A stretch of DNA of 64,000 nucleotides from Entophlyctis helioformis (Eukaryota; Chytridiomycota; Chytridiomycetes; Chytridiales; Chytriomycetaceae): the NCBI GenBank assembly GCA_025526915.1, contig JAHLKH010000022.1, positions 124,001-188,000 of the forward strand, written 5' to 3'. The first letter of the stretch is position 1. The number at the start of each line of letters is the position of its first letter. The notes beneath the pieces are model-generated. The model saw only the letters and a list, made by a program, of their open reading frames with translations, did not search any database and had not been told where the DNA came from. Position numbers and translations under genes: made by a program. Shown here in pieces: positions 12,466 to 23,100 of this stretch.

Positions 12466-15400
12466 TCAGGGTTGAGGCTAGGCGCGACCGTCTTTGCAAT
12501 GGCTGCCGTGGTTGCAGAGGAGCTCGGCACTGCAATGCGTCCTGTTAGTCCACAGACGGCCAGCTCCGCAGGTCCCAATCGCAGCCAACAGCAATCACTT
12601 ACGGCCGTTGCAGCTCAAGTCCCAGGACGACCGCCACCTGAGCGACTCGCAGTACTCCTTGTCCATCGGCAGCCCGTATGCGATCGGCGCAAACAGCACA
12701 AACACGTAGATGGCAGCACCGGCGACCGCAAGTGCTGCAAGGATTTGGCCAGGCGTGCGCAGCTTCAGCGTGAGCACGTCAAACATGCCTCCAAGAAGAA
12801 GGATCGAAAAGTAGAGCGACGGCAGATAGTGGTGCAGGAACAGCTGTTGCGGTGCATGCTTGTGTCAGTGAGCAGCATGCCATGCCAAGGAGCCGTTGAA
12901 CGAAAGCTGCACGCACCTGGCGGCCCATGACAAAGAACGGCAGGTAGTGGAGACCCCAGCCTGTGAAGAAGAACCAGCAAGCGTTGGTGGCTTCCTTGAG
13001 GAATCCTGTTCGATCCAAGCCGACGGTCAGACCAGAGCTTGCCAGATCCAATCCGCTGGCATATGGATAGCATGCATACCTTGGTTGACAAAAACGATAC
13101 CGCGACGTGTGGCAATAGCAGCAAGGATCTCGTACCCAGCGTACACCACAACAGCAGCGAGAGCCGACCACCAAATGAGCGGATTGCCAAGCAGGTAAAT
13201 AAAGGTCTTGGCATCGCCCGCCTTCTTTGCGCGCCAAAAACTGATGCCGCGCTTGAGGATGGGCCATGTTTCTGCGGTCGGCGGAGGCGATTGCTTGCTC
13301 AGCGACAATGCATGCTTTGGCATGGGCGATATGACGCATGTCTTACCAGGACGCGAGCTGAACGCGTGGGTGCCCTTGAGGTTGGCATTGATACGCCACA
13401 TGACCTGGTGCAGCTCAATAACCTTGGATAGGAAGCCCGGTGCTTTGTAGTTGACCTTTTTGGCATCAGCCGGCACTGCAGTCACATCCCATCAGTCAGC
13501 CAGCCTTGTTGTTAGCCAGTGCTGCAAGCCATTCCATCGCTGGCAAGGCCTTACTGTTGTCGTGCTGGTTGTACTCGATGCGCCACCTGGCGATCGGTGA
13601 GCAGAAACAGCAGAGTCAGCCCATGTCTAGCCACTTCAAGATGGACGCGGGAGAGTCATACACTGTGAGCTTCTTGAGTGCGAGACGCGAGCATGTCACT
13701 TCCTGCTGCGAGAAGCCTGCCATTCGTCGTCAGTGTCGCTTCTCGGCCAGAGCATCACCGGCAAGCAGCGACGCACCCCACTCTGGAAGTTTCTGTGCAC
13801 GCGAGTACAAGTAGCAACCCAGGTTGGCGTGGCGAAGCCGGATACGCGAGTGGATGGCTTTCACGTTGGCTGTCGAGCCGTCCTTTTCGTCAACAAGCTC
13901 GACAACCCAGTGGTCGTTGGTGTCGCCCGGATGTCCCTTTTCGCCATAGCCACTGACTTCGTTGATGTCCTTGTCTTCGTTCCACGATGGACGGACATCG
14001 TGACTGTGGATACGCTTGGCCGTTGCATTGTGCTCTATCAGGTATGACCATTGCACTGGTTAGCATGCGCTTAGTCGTGGCTTAGGATTGACCCGACGCA
14101 CCGAGACGGATCGTCGAGCCATGGGTAATAAGCTGGAATCCCTCAGTCGGGGGATCGATCGTGCTGCCATCCTTGACGACAAGGGGGAGCTTGACTGAAA
14201 ACCAGCTGTTGGTGTCTGCCATCGCCAATCAACGTGTCAGATCTGAAAGCCACTGAACTCGCTGAGAAGAAATGAAGCAAGGAGATGCATACCGCGGTAC
14301 GGGTAGCAGGTCATCTGCTGCTGCTTGGATCCGGCAGGATAGTTGGATGGGTGAGAGTGCAGGTAGCCACCACGCGTAGCCTCGTGACGCAGGGCAATCA
14401 TGGATCCATAGGCAACATCTGCAAACCACATTAGTCATGCCCAGTCACACACACGAAACAAAGTGGGACTTACCGGCGTAGGTGTTTTCAATCTGCTTGC
14501 CCTTGAACGTTGACTGGAACTCTGGGCTCATGTAGCCAGTGCTGGGCGTCTCTTTGGTAAGCAGCGAAAAGTGGATCTGGAAGAAGAACAGGTAGATGGC
14601 GAGCGGGACGGCAATCAGGCAGACTGCGCGAGCGAAGAAGTGACGGGCAAACTTGGTCTGAAAGCGTGGATGCAGCTCGTTAGCAGGAGCGCTTAAGCAA
14701 TCCCAGAAGCAAGACAAGAGAGATCACTCGGCTCACCAACGGAATGGCGCTGTCCGTGAGCAGCTGCCACAGGTCCATGAGTGTAAACACGCCAATGAGT
14801 GCAACAGTGAACAGGCCGACCCATTTGACACTGCAGCGCAATGAATGTCAGCTAGAGGCAAGGTCATATCTTTTCAGGAGCGACAAACCTCAGGGTGAGT
14901 CCAAGACCAATGCCGGTAAAGGTGAGTGTGCGCCACCAGATTGTGCTGAAAGGGCGGTCATAGGCGCGACGGAACTCGGACCACAGCATTGCCGTCAGAG
15001 CCGTGAAAAAGAGCAAGAACGAGTCCAGCAGGATCAGACGGAACTGGCTGTGAAAGTGTTAGGTGTCGTTGTCGTTGCCATTGCCGTTGTCATTGGCAAT
15101 GCGCAGAATGACTTGCCAAACAAACGCGTTCTCGACCGTCACAAGCACAGCCGTGAGAATAGCAGCAGCACTCGAAAAGCCAAAGTTGCGCATGGTCGTG
15201 TATGCGATCTGGCCGCCAGGAACCATCAGCGCGTGGCTCCACAAGGGGCAATCCATGAATGCCGACCTACAGGTGACAGCATCACGCCGAAGATGGCCGA
15301 CACACCACGCATTGGAACATACGGAACGCTTGCATTGTTGTAGTCCAAGCCGATCTCCTGTTTACCAGCATGGTGATTAACGTGCGAGAAACAGCATTGG

Positions 15401-16333
15401 GCAGGACTGATGAATGGCATGCGGATCCGACCTTGAACGTAAAGGAGCCGTTGAAGCCAGAGACCACACCACTGGCAGTCACGATGAGCTTGCCAAGCTG
15501 CCGCGCAGATCAAAAGCATGTGAGCATGCATGCATGCATTCGGACAGACAGACATGCAGACAGACAGGCACGCAGGCAGACGTGCAGACATGCACGCAGC
15601 GACAGCAGAAAGCGGCAAGAGGCTTACAGGAGGGTGGACGTCCATGAAGAACTTTGACTGGATGTACTTTGACGCAAAGCCACCTGTGCATCAAGAGGAG
15701 GTTGGGATCAGCCACACAGTAGATCTGCCGCGACGCCTGCCATAGCAACGCACCAAAGTGCACTTCGTCAAAGACGACTTCGTGCGGGTGGCTGATGTTG
15801 TACAAGCGCACGGCCAGTGTGGCCAGCGTGATGAGCAGCACGACGGCCATGTTGACGTTCTGCGGGCCACGGCGATGGCTGTACGCAAAGAAGGTCTGTG
15901 CTCGGCCGTATGGCGAGCATTCGGTCGGTCAGTGTGAGTGCATGAGCTGGACAGACAAGCGCAGCACGGCATGCAGAGCACGCACCTGCTTGGGCTCCTT
16001 GTCGTAGGGCGACGGCAGCTCAGAGCCCGAGCGAGGCGTCGTGCGTTTGGGCGAGCCAGACGGAGTTGACGGCCCTGCCGCTCCGCCGACAGACGCTGCC
16101 GACGCAGGCGGGACGGCATACTTTGCCTTTGGGCTGCCCTTGGCATAGGGGCTGCCTTGCGTGGGCGGTGGCACACCGGCTGCACGCAGCGGAGGCGTGG
16201 CAACAGCCACAGGCGTGCCGCTGCCGTATGCGCTGTTTGCGTTGCTGGCAGTGCTGCGCTTGCGGGCGTCCAACGAGGGCATCGCGTTCGACACTGATCT
16301 GGGCTGGAATGCAGATTTGGGGGAAGAGTGCAT
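12466..16333 (-). CDS. Dolichyl-phosphate-mannose:protein O-mannosyltransferase (PMT)
   Basis: An ER-membrane enzyme that starts O-mannosylation of secretory proteins. Start ATG 16331-16333, stop 12466-12468. After a Ser/Pro-rich cytoplasmic head of ~115 residues come HPHEVVFDEVHFGGFASKYI and FFMDVHPPLGKLI, the catalytic DE loop of the GT39 family, then LILLDSFLLFFTALTAM. The lumenal MIR repeats follow (LHSHPSNYPAGSKQQQMTCY, HSHDVRPSWNEDKDINEVSG and QQEVTCSRL), then C-terminal helices with LHYLPFFVMGRQ and LFLHHYLPSLYF. The GGFASKY wording argues against the PMT2 class. At least 14 short introns join in phase with no correction. One is GC-AG: donor GCAAGT after ENAFV, near 15105. Confidence 0.93.
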
Positions 16334-16482
16334 GCGTTGAGACACAGATCCGGCTGACTCGTTCGCTCGCTCGCTTTGGACATCCTGCACATCACACCAG
16401 ATCACCAGCATAAACAGCAGATGTGTGCAAGGACCACATTTTATTGCGATTCTCACGCATGCTGGACCAAAGACAATGTGCA

Positions 16483-17118
16483 TCATCCCGGCAGCTGAAG
16501 AGGAGGCAGTTCCACGTCAGAGTAGCTTGATGGTGACGAGCAGTACGATTCGGAATCCGACTGCGTTAAATCGATATAAACGATGGCGGCGGAGCGGCGG
16601 TTCTGCGGCTGCCGCTGCTGCTGTGCAACGTGTGTTGGAGACAGCTCACGGCTGCAAGTCGTGGGCGACTGGCCGAGTCGTGGCCGCACGCTCCGCGGTG
16701 ACGGCCGTCGCTCGAAATCGTCCTCGTCCTCGTCATCAAACTCGTCGAAGGAACGCTTTCGACGAGCTACTGGAGACAAGCTACGCGCATGGCTACCCGG
16801 CATCATCACGCCGCTTAGTCCAAGGCCGACAAGTTGGCTACCTGTTGAGTTGCTCAATAGAGCCGGCGTGGTAGCCACGTTGAAATAGGCAGCTTCGCGA
16901 GCATCCGTGCTGCTGATGCTGATGATGCTTCTGCTGCTGATGCTGATGATCTCGCGTTGACAATGCGATGATCCAGTCGACGTCGTTGATCCAGACGAGG
17001 CTGGCGATAAACTTGACGCGTTTGAGCTTGGCGAGACAGGCGACGTCGGCGAGGTTGATGATACAGACGAGATTGAGGGGGATTCCGGCAGCCCGTACTG
17101 CCCGCTGTAGTCGGTCAT
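16483..17118 (-). CDS. Ser-rich nuclear-type protein with a SUMO-interaction motif
   Basis: Not recognised as a family. The in-frame ATG is at 17116-17118; the frame is open further upstream, so an earlier exon is possible. The protein is Ser/Thr/Pro-rich with a repeated SIISISS segment, a basic-acidic patch ARRKRSFDEFDDEDEDDFER that looks like a nuclear signal, and near the C-terminus AAIVYIDLTQSDSESY. The last is a textbook SUMO-interaction motif (hydrophobic VYIDL followed by acidic/Ser residues). Function unknown; a nuclear or chromatin role is inference. Confidence 0.5.
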   Translation of the reverse strand: MTDYSGQYGLPESPSISSVSSTSPTSPVSPSSNASSLSPASSGSTTSTGSSHCQREIISISSRSIISISSTDAREAAYFNVATTPALLSNSTGSQLVGLGLSGVMMPGSHARSLSPVARRKRSFDEFDDEDEDDFERRPSPRSVRPRLGQSPTTCSRELSPTHVAQQQRQPQNRRSAAIVYIDLTQSDSESYCSSPSSYSDVELPPLQLPG

Positions 17119-17192
17119 TGGGCCGGCGGCTGGCGACGACGGCGTGGTTGCCCGCGATGATGGGTAAGAACACGCACTTGCAGATGGTGCCG

Positions 17193-17778
17193 TCAATGGC
17201 GTTGATAATCGTGATAGAATGTAAGGGCTGCAGACCGAGTATGCTGGCGTTGATGGCCAAGATGGCCAAGATGGCTGGCAATCCGTCGACGCATGCCACC
17301 ACGATGACTGTGGCGCGTTGTCCGATGCCTCGCTGCGAGGCGGCTCACTCGCGTGGCGTCGCGCCTGACCAAATAATGATCCATAGCCATTTCCAATCCG
17401 TCAGCCAGGCGGCCGGTCATCCCGACACTCTGCAGCCAAGCCACAAAACAACATGCAAGCAGAGCAGATGCTGCGACAGATACAGCTGCAAGAGCCGCCC
17501 ATGCTGATACTGATGCTGCTGCCGCCCTTGAGCATAGCCGTAGACCGGCGATCCACATCATCCGATGCATGGCACTTACAGCTGCAATGCAGTCGAGAAG
17601 AGCATATTGCCGGAGCTTGTCTCGAACGTCTCGCATGAATGCGTCCGTTCGCGGGGTTTCCACGGTGAGAGTGGTGCGTGGGCGGACGGTGGCGGGCTTG
17701 TACCAGCGGTACGGTGCGAAGCGAGGCGGCTGATCGGCGGTAGCTGCGCCAGTGCTGTCGTTGCTGTAGTTTAGCATT
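17193..17778 (-). CDS. Hypothetical protein with one or more membrane segments (gene model uncertain)
   Basis: ATG at 17776-17778 begins MLNYSNDSTG, then a basic stretch PYRWYKPATVRPR and MRDVRDKLRQYALLDCIAA. In the unspliced frame a hydrophobic segment follows (AALAAVSVAASALLACCFVA). A perfect donor GTAAGT sits right after LDCIAA (17570s), and a downstream open segment in another frame also reads like membrane helices (ACVDGLPAILAILAINASIL). A spliced multi-pass protein is therefore equally possible. I could not find one splice solution that fixes the frame, and no family was recognised. Confidence 0.35.
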
Positions 17779-19602
17779 GTCGTATTGTTTGCCTGCTTGA
17801 TTGTCAAAATGAAAGTGTTGGGCAGAAACGCAAGTCGGCGTTGTGGATTGAAAACGGCTGGTGCTGTGCATCTGGCGAGCTGTGGCGGTGGCTCATCAGG
17901 GGCTGTGATGCAGTTGCGTGGTGTCGCCTGATGCTCACAGTCTTGCAAGCGATTCGTCTGTCTGTGTGTGAATGGCAATGTGCCTGATTGTTGCCGATGC
18001 AGCGCAGTTGACCTGCAACGACCAAAGAGCGAGTCTGTCCATCGATGGCGTGCGAGACGGATAGCGACGAGGCGGGCTGCACGGACATCTCATGGACACC
18101 GCACAGAACCACCAGGGACAGAGGCGAGTGCTGGATGCTGCTGCTCGAGTCGTTGGCGTGTCTGAGTTCCACAGAGCAGTGGATGCAGCCAGCCTGCCAG
18201 CCTGCCAGCCTGCCCGTCTTGGGTGGATGGATCCATGGACGTTGTCGCGACGACCACTGCGAGCACCATCAAGGCCGCCTTGTGCATGGACAGCGTGTGC
18301 GGGGCGAGAGGGCAGGAGTGAGGAGGGCACACAGGCGGCCATGGCATCAAGCACCAGTGGCAGAGCATCGCACGGCTGCCAGTGGCCGCACACTTGGCTG
18401 ACTCAGTCTCGCAGGCTTTGTTGCTGCTGCTGTTGGTGCCGTGAGATGGACAGCACACACGAACGCGAGACGCGCACAGCCTGCACGCGGACACGGACGC
18501 GACTGACCAAGCGGGGCGAGCAAGCGAGTGCAGCACAACAGGACGCTCTCTGTCGCATCCAACAGCACGGCAAGAGCACGTCAGCAGCACTCTACGATCC
18601 AGTCCAGCCCAGTCCAGTCCAAGAGCGACGATCAAGCGACACTCGACTGCAAGCATTCACACAGGACGGACGGACGCATGCATCTGGCCATCCAAGCCAC
18701 TCGCACACAAGCCACGCCAAGTGGACAGAGTCAAGCCACTCCAAGCCATTCCAGGTCAAGTGGACAGACAGCCAAGAGTCCTGTGGCTCGCACAGTCCGA
18801 GTGACCAACACCAGCCTCTTGGGGGCAGCAACTGGCTGCTGTTGGTTGCGCAGACTGCGCGGCATGAGCGATCGACTGACGCCTGTCTGGCACTGCAGGG
18901 CTGCTGCGCTGTGGAGCAAGGCGGGCTGGAGTGGCTGGGCTTGTGGAGAGCTGCTTGGCAGGACTGCTGGCTGCTGGCTGTTGGCTGTTGGTGGTGGGAG
19001 GGATGAGAAGGATGGTGGGTACATGGCTGTGAGGGGCGAGTGGATGGACAGCAGACGGACGGCTGGCAGTTGGCTGGCAGAGTGGAGGCAGGCGTTGGTG
19101 GGCCGAGTGTTGGACAGCAGACGGACGGACGGCTGGTGGATAAGTGTCGGTTGGGGGTGGGAGTGGCAGGCGTGTGCAGACTGGCAGGGCATGGTGGCAG
19201 CAGCTGGCAGCAGCTGGCTGTGGCATGCCGGCTGTTGCTGTTCCCGCCGCCGTTTGTTGTTGCTGGGCCAAGATGCGCTTCGGAGCGTGGCTGGCTGGCT
19301 GGCTTGTGCCGACTGCCGCTCTCGGCAAGACAGCAAGGCGAGTGGGGCGGGCGATCGGTGGGCGGCACAGCACTGGCTGGCATCCACAACCAAGTCAGGC
19401 TTGGACAGCCTCGCTCAGTCTCGCACAGTCGACAACGGCAGCCGCCACGCACAGACACGTTTCCTGTCCAAGTGGCAATGCCGCCACAGCAGCCAATCAG
19501 CCGTCGCCAGCTCGATCTGTGCCAAGCCATCGTCATCAAGTGGCCAAGCAGATGCTGCACGACACAGGCTGTCTGTCTGTCTGTCTGTTTGCACAAGCCG
19601 CC
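17779..19602. other. Gene-poor 1.8 kb with imperfect direct repeats
   Basis: Long frames are open on both strands here, but they have no domain, no balanced composition and no splice structure, and they follow from low stop-codon density in GC-rich DNA. Visible structure: a ~66-bp imperfect direct duplication with the phrase GGACAGCAGACGGACGG at about 19045 and 19111; CTGG-rich tracts; a CCAGTCCAG cluster near 18600; and a (CTGT)n tract at 19571-19590 just before the TATA box. It may hold a non-coding transcript or an upstream regulatory region, but nothing is proven. Confidence 0.4.
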
Positions 19603-19610
19603 TATAAAAG
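19603..19610 (+). promoter_or_regulatory. TATA box (TATAAAAG) of the small Ser-rich gene
   Basis: A perfect TATAAAAG lies 76 bp upstream of the ATG at 19686, preceded by a (CTGT)n tract. Most genes in this window have no visible TATA box, so its presence points to a strongly or conditionally expressed small gene. Confidence 0.6.
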
Positions 19611-19685
19611 CCATCGGCTGTCCCTCTCTCGCTTGCTCAGCATCAACAGCCAACAGCCAACAGCCAACGCTCTCTGCATCCAAAC

Positions 19686-19916
19686 ATGATCCACAACAAC
19701 GTCCACGCATCTGCACTCGCTTCGGCTGGCTTCCCTCCCGTCACAGCTCGCTCGGCTGCTGCACCAAAGCCAAGTACCACATCGGCATCCACCTCGTCTG
19801 GCAGCACGCTGTCGCCTGCACATGGCTCCAACACGATCAGCAAACGCACGAGCTCGCTCGAACTCGCGCAGATGAACCCTGCACCGTCTGCACCAATGGC
19901 CCTCCGTCGCTTCTGA
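19686..19916 (+). CDS. Small Ser/Thr/Ala-rich hypothetical protein (76 residues)
   Basis: ATG follows a TATA box by 76 bp. The protein begins MIHNNVHASALASAG, is rich in Ser, Thr, Ala and Pro, and ends SKRTSSLELAQMNPAPS and APMALRRF. No signal peptide or membrane segment is convincing; it is predicted disordered from composition. A second gene of the same build (TATA box, ~75 codons, Ser-rich, a KRTS motif followed by an acidic/hydrophobic end) lies at 58833-59057. The product is unrecognised. Confidence 0.5.
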   Translation: MIHNNVHASALASAGFPPVTARSAAAPKPSTTSASTSSGSTLSPAHGSNTISKRTSSLELAQMNPAPSAPMALRRF

Positions 19917-20136
19917 TCTGCATCCAAGACACGCACCATGGCTCGCTCTCTGTCCATATCCTGCACATCCTGCACATCGCACTCCCAATACATCTATTCA
20001 TCCATCTCTAGCTGTCCATTCCGAGTGCTCTTCATCTCACATGGGGATCACTCCTCAACAAGCATCGTGTGCCCAACACCCAACGGTTCAACATGACACC
20101 TATTCATTGCTCGGCACATAAAGGCCAACAAACCAC

Positions 20137-23100
20137 TCAACGACGAGCCAACTGCACATCCACAATATCAGCCAACAACGATCCCTCGCCAAGCGTTCCC
20201 CGCACAGACCGATACAGCCGCAGCAGATCCTGATCCGTTTCCTGCTGACCACCAAACACGCCCATCACGCTCTCACGCCCGCCCATCGCAGCCTCCAGAT
20301 CGCCCGCCGTCAGCCGCACAGCCCGCAGCAGCCTCACGTCGTTCAGCATTGTCCAAAACGCAGAGCGGTAGTCGCGCGGGAACGTCATGGCAAGCGGCAC
20401 CACCAGGTACTTTTGGAAATGCAGGGCCGCAAACGAGACGCCGGCAAACTGCTGGATGAGGTCTTCGTACAGCTGATAGAAACTGGTGCCGCCGCCTGCG
20501 CCTGTCTCGAATGCCGATGCCACGAGCCCCCCATGGCCAGCAGCCATGATCTCGGCGGTAAACGTGTCAAATGCCCAGTCAAGCACCGAGGCGATGCCGT
20601 CGAGTCGGAACAGCTCGGTGCCAGAGCCGTCCGAGAGCAGAAACACGCGCATCATGTGGAGCAGCTTGACGGACGGCGGGATGCTGGCGGGCGACAGACA
20701 TCCAGCCGACGAGAGCGCATGCACGAGGCCAAGGACGTGGCGCACAATGCCAGCCATGTCGTCAGGGATCGAGGTGAGGCCGTGTGCGCGCATCTCGCGG
20801 TAAAGGCGGTCGAGTGGTCCAAACATCCAGTCGCGACGCAGGGGCAGGGATCCGGCACCCACGGCTGCCTCGAAAAAGAGGCTGTTGAGACGCACGGCAT
20901 CGTCGCTGCGGTAGAGGGCCTGGGATTGCTGCAGGGGAGATGTTGCAAACGCGTCCAGCGCAAATACCTGCGACAGCGCCGCGTCGATGGACGGCAGCGG
21001 CTTGGACTTGGCCGAGAGCAGGTATCCGTTCAACCACTCGGCAGCAAGGTACTCGTCACCGGGAACGAGCTCTGGCAGACCGACCGTGCCAACAAGCGCC
21101 ATGAGCGGCCCGAGCGTGGCCAGCGTCTCCTCTGGCACGACTGGCGCAGCAAGAGTAGCAGCAGCCGACGAGGCGTGGCGGGCAAGGAGCAGCGACGTTG
21201 AGCGCGTCCAGACAAGCAGCAGTGCCGGCTTGCCTTGCCCAAAGACACGCACCCAGTCGCCGTGCCGCGCATAGGACGTCAGGGGCACACGCGTAGCCAA
21301 GTGGCGCACAAACCCGACGCAGGCAGGGTCCACAGCCAGAGCACCGCCTGCAGACATCTCGCGCGCCAGGTGGCGACGCGCGGTCTGGTCCATCTCCAGC
21401 ATCGACGAGAGAGCGTGGCCAATGGCACCGGCATCCCCCAGACGAGACGCCAGAACACGGCGGCTCGTGCTGCACAGCGGCGTGCTCCAGTGGTAGTCCT
21501 CTCCTGGCGCAAACTCTGCCGCACCACTTGTCGCGTGCGCACCTGCCAAGCCTGTCTCGAGTGCACTGGCGAGGCCGACCGTCGTGAACCGAGCAGCAAG
21601 CGTCGACAGCGGCCCAGCCACGGTGCGCAGCGTCGCCATGGTATGCGGCATCGGCTCGTACTGGAACGTCAGCGACTGCGAGACGTACGTGTGCAGGAAA
21701 TCCAGCGCGGCCGACACAAACACGGCGTCCATGTGCTCAGGCAGCGACGCGGCATCACGACCCAGGCTGTTGTTGTTGACCGTGACAAGGAGGCCGGCCA
21801 TCAGCCCAGCATACGACTGCATGGCGTCGTTCTCGCCACCGGCGTTCATGTCGGCACGGTACCGCACCAGCAGCGTCGTCAGTGTGCGGCACACCGCCGC
21901 CAGAGTGCCAAAGGCCGTGCACATGAGCGCATCAGAATACTCGCGCATTTCGAGCCCTGACGAGCGAGCACCCATGACCTTGCTCAGCACGTCGCACACG
22001 CTCTTGGCATGGTCAAACACGAGCGTGCGGTACTCGTCAAACAGCCGGCCGCCAAGCGTGTATGTGAACACGACACCCTGGATCGTCCACACGTGCATCG
22101 CGATCTCGAGCTTGAGCTGGAGACCAGCCATCTCAAGAGGCTCTGACGGCACAACCGACGGCGGCATGGTGAGGAACCGCACCACCACGTCAATGACATG
22201 GTGCCGGATGAGCGCGGCAGCCGCGTCGCGACCCGATTGGCACAGCACACGGAACAGGCGCAGCGCGTTTCGGATGAGCGTCAGTTGCGGCGTGGCCGTG
22301 TTGGGCAGCGGCCACTTGGCAGCAACGGCTGTGCGGGCAATCGCATCGACCAGACCAGCACACTCGAGAATATCCTGCGCAGACGAATCCGAGTGGTGCG
22401 CAATGGCCGTGAGGACGCGGATGACATCCATGTGCGAGGCGAGCGGCAGTTTGAGGTTGTCTACGAGGTAGCGCAGGCGCACGAGGATGTTGGTCGACAG
22501 CAGACCGAGGACCGTGTCCTTGTTCATGAGCGAGAGAATGGATGCGAGACTGCCGTTGTTGTCAGGCATCTCGATGGCCGCCGTGTCTTTGCCGGCAGAC
22601 TTGGCGGCAAACAGCGAGAGCGACTCGGCAGCCAGAGGAACGGCGCGGTATCCGGCACGGCCAAGAGCGAGGCGGTCCCACAGCCATTCACGGTCGGCCA
22701 CGGCTGCAACAGGACGCGACGAGTCTGACGGTGTGATGGCGGGCCCCATGTCAGACGACGCGCCAAGGACCTCGACAAGAGCCTCGAGGCCACGAATGAC
22801 GACAGTCTCGTGCGATGCATCCAGAGCGACACGGATATGCAGCAGAACGTTGGTGCTGCGGCAAAAGCGGCGGATCTCGCGCCGCTGCTCGACAGGGTAC
22901 TGCTCCGTGTGCAGGCTGGCCAGAATGCGCGCGAGCGTCTGCAGGCTCAGGGCACGCTGCGTCGGCACCGTGCTCTTGGACAGATGGACCAGCTCCTCGA
23001 TCGAGTATCCTGCCAGAGACGGATCAGCGCCGTGGTGGAACAGACCCGAGTGCGACTCGTGCTGCGTGCCGGCCTGCTCGTCCATGACGGCACCCTTGAA

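Noticed and set aside
18528..19716. Long open frames of ~360-375 codons on both strands
   Set aside because: Open simultaneously on both strands with skewed Ser/Gln/Cys/Trp composition, no domains and no splice pattern; explained by few stop codons in GC-rich repeats.
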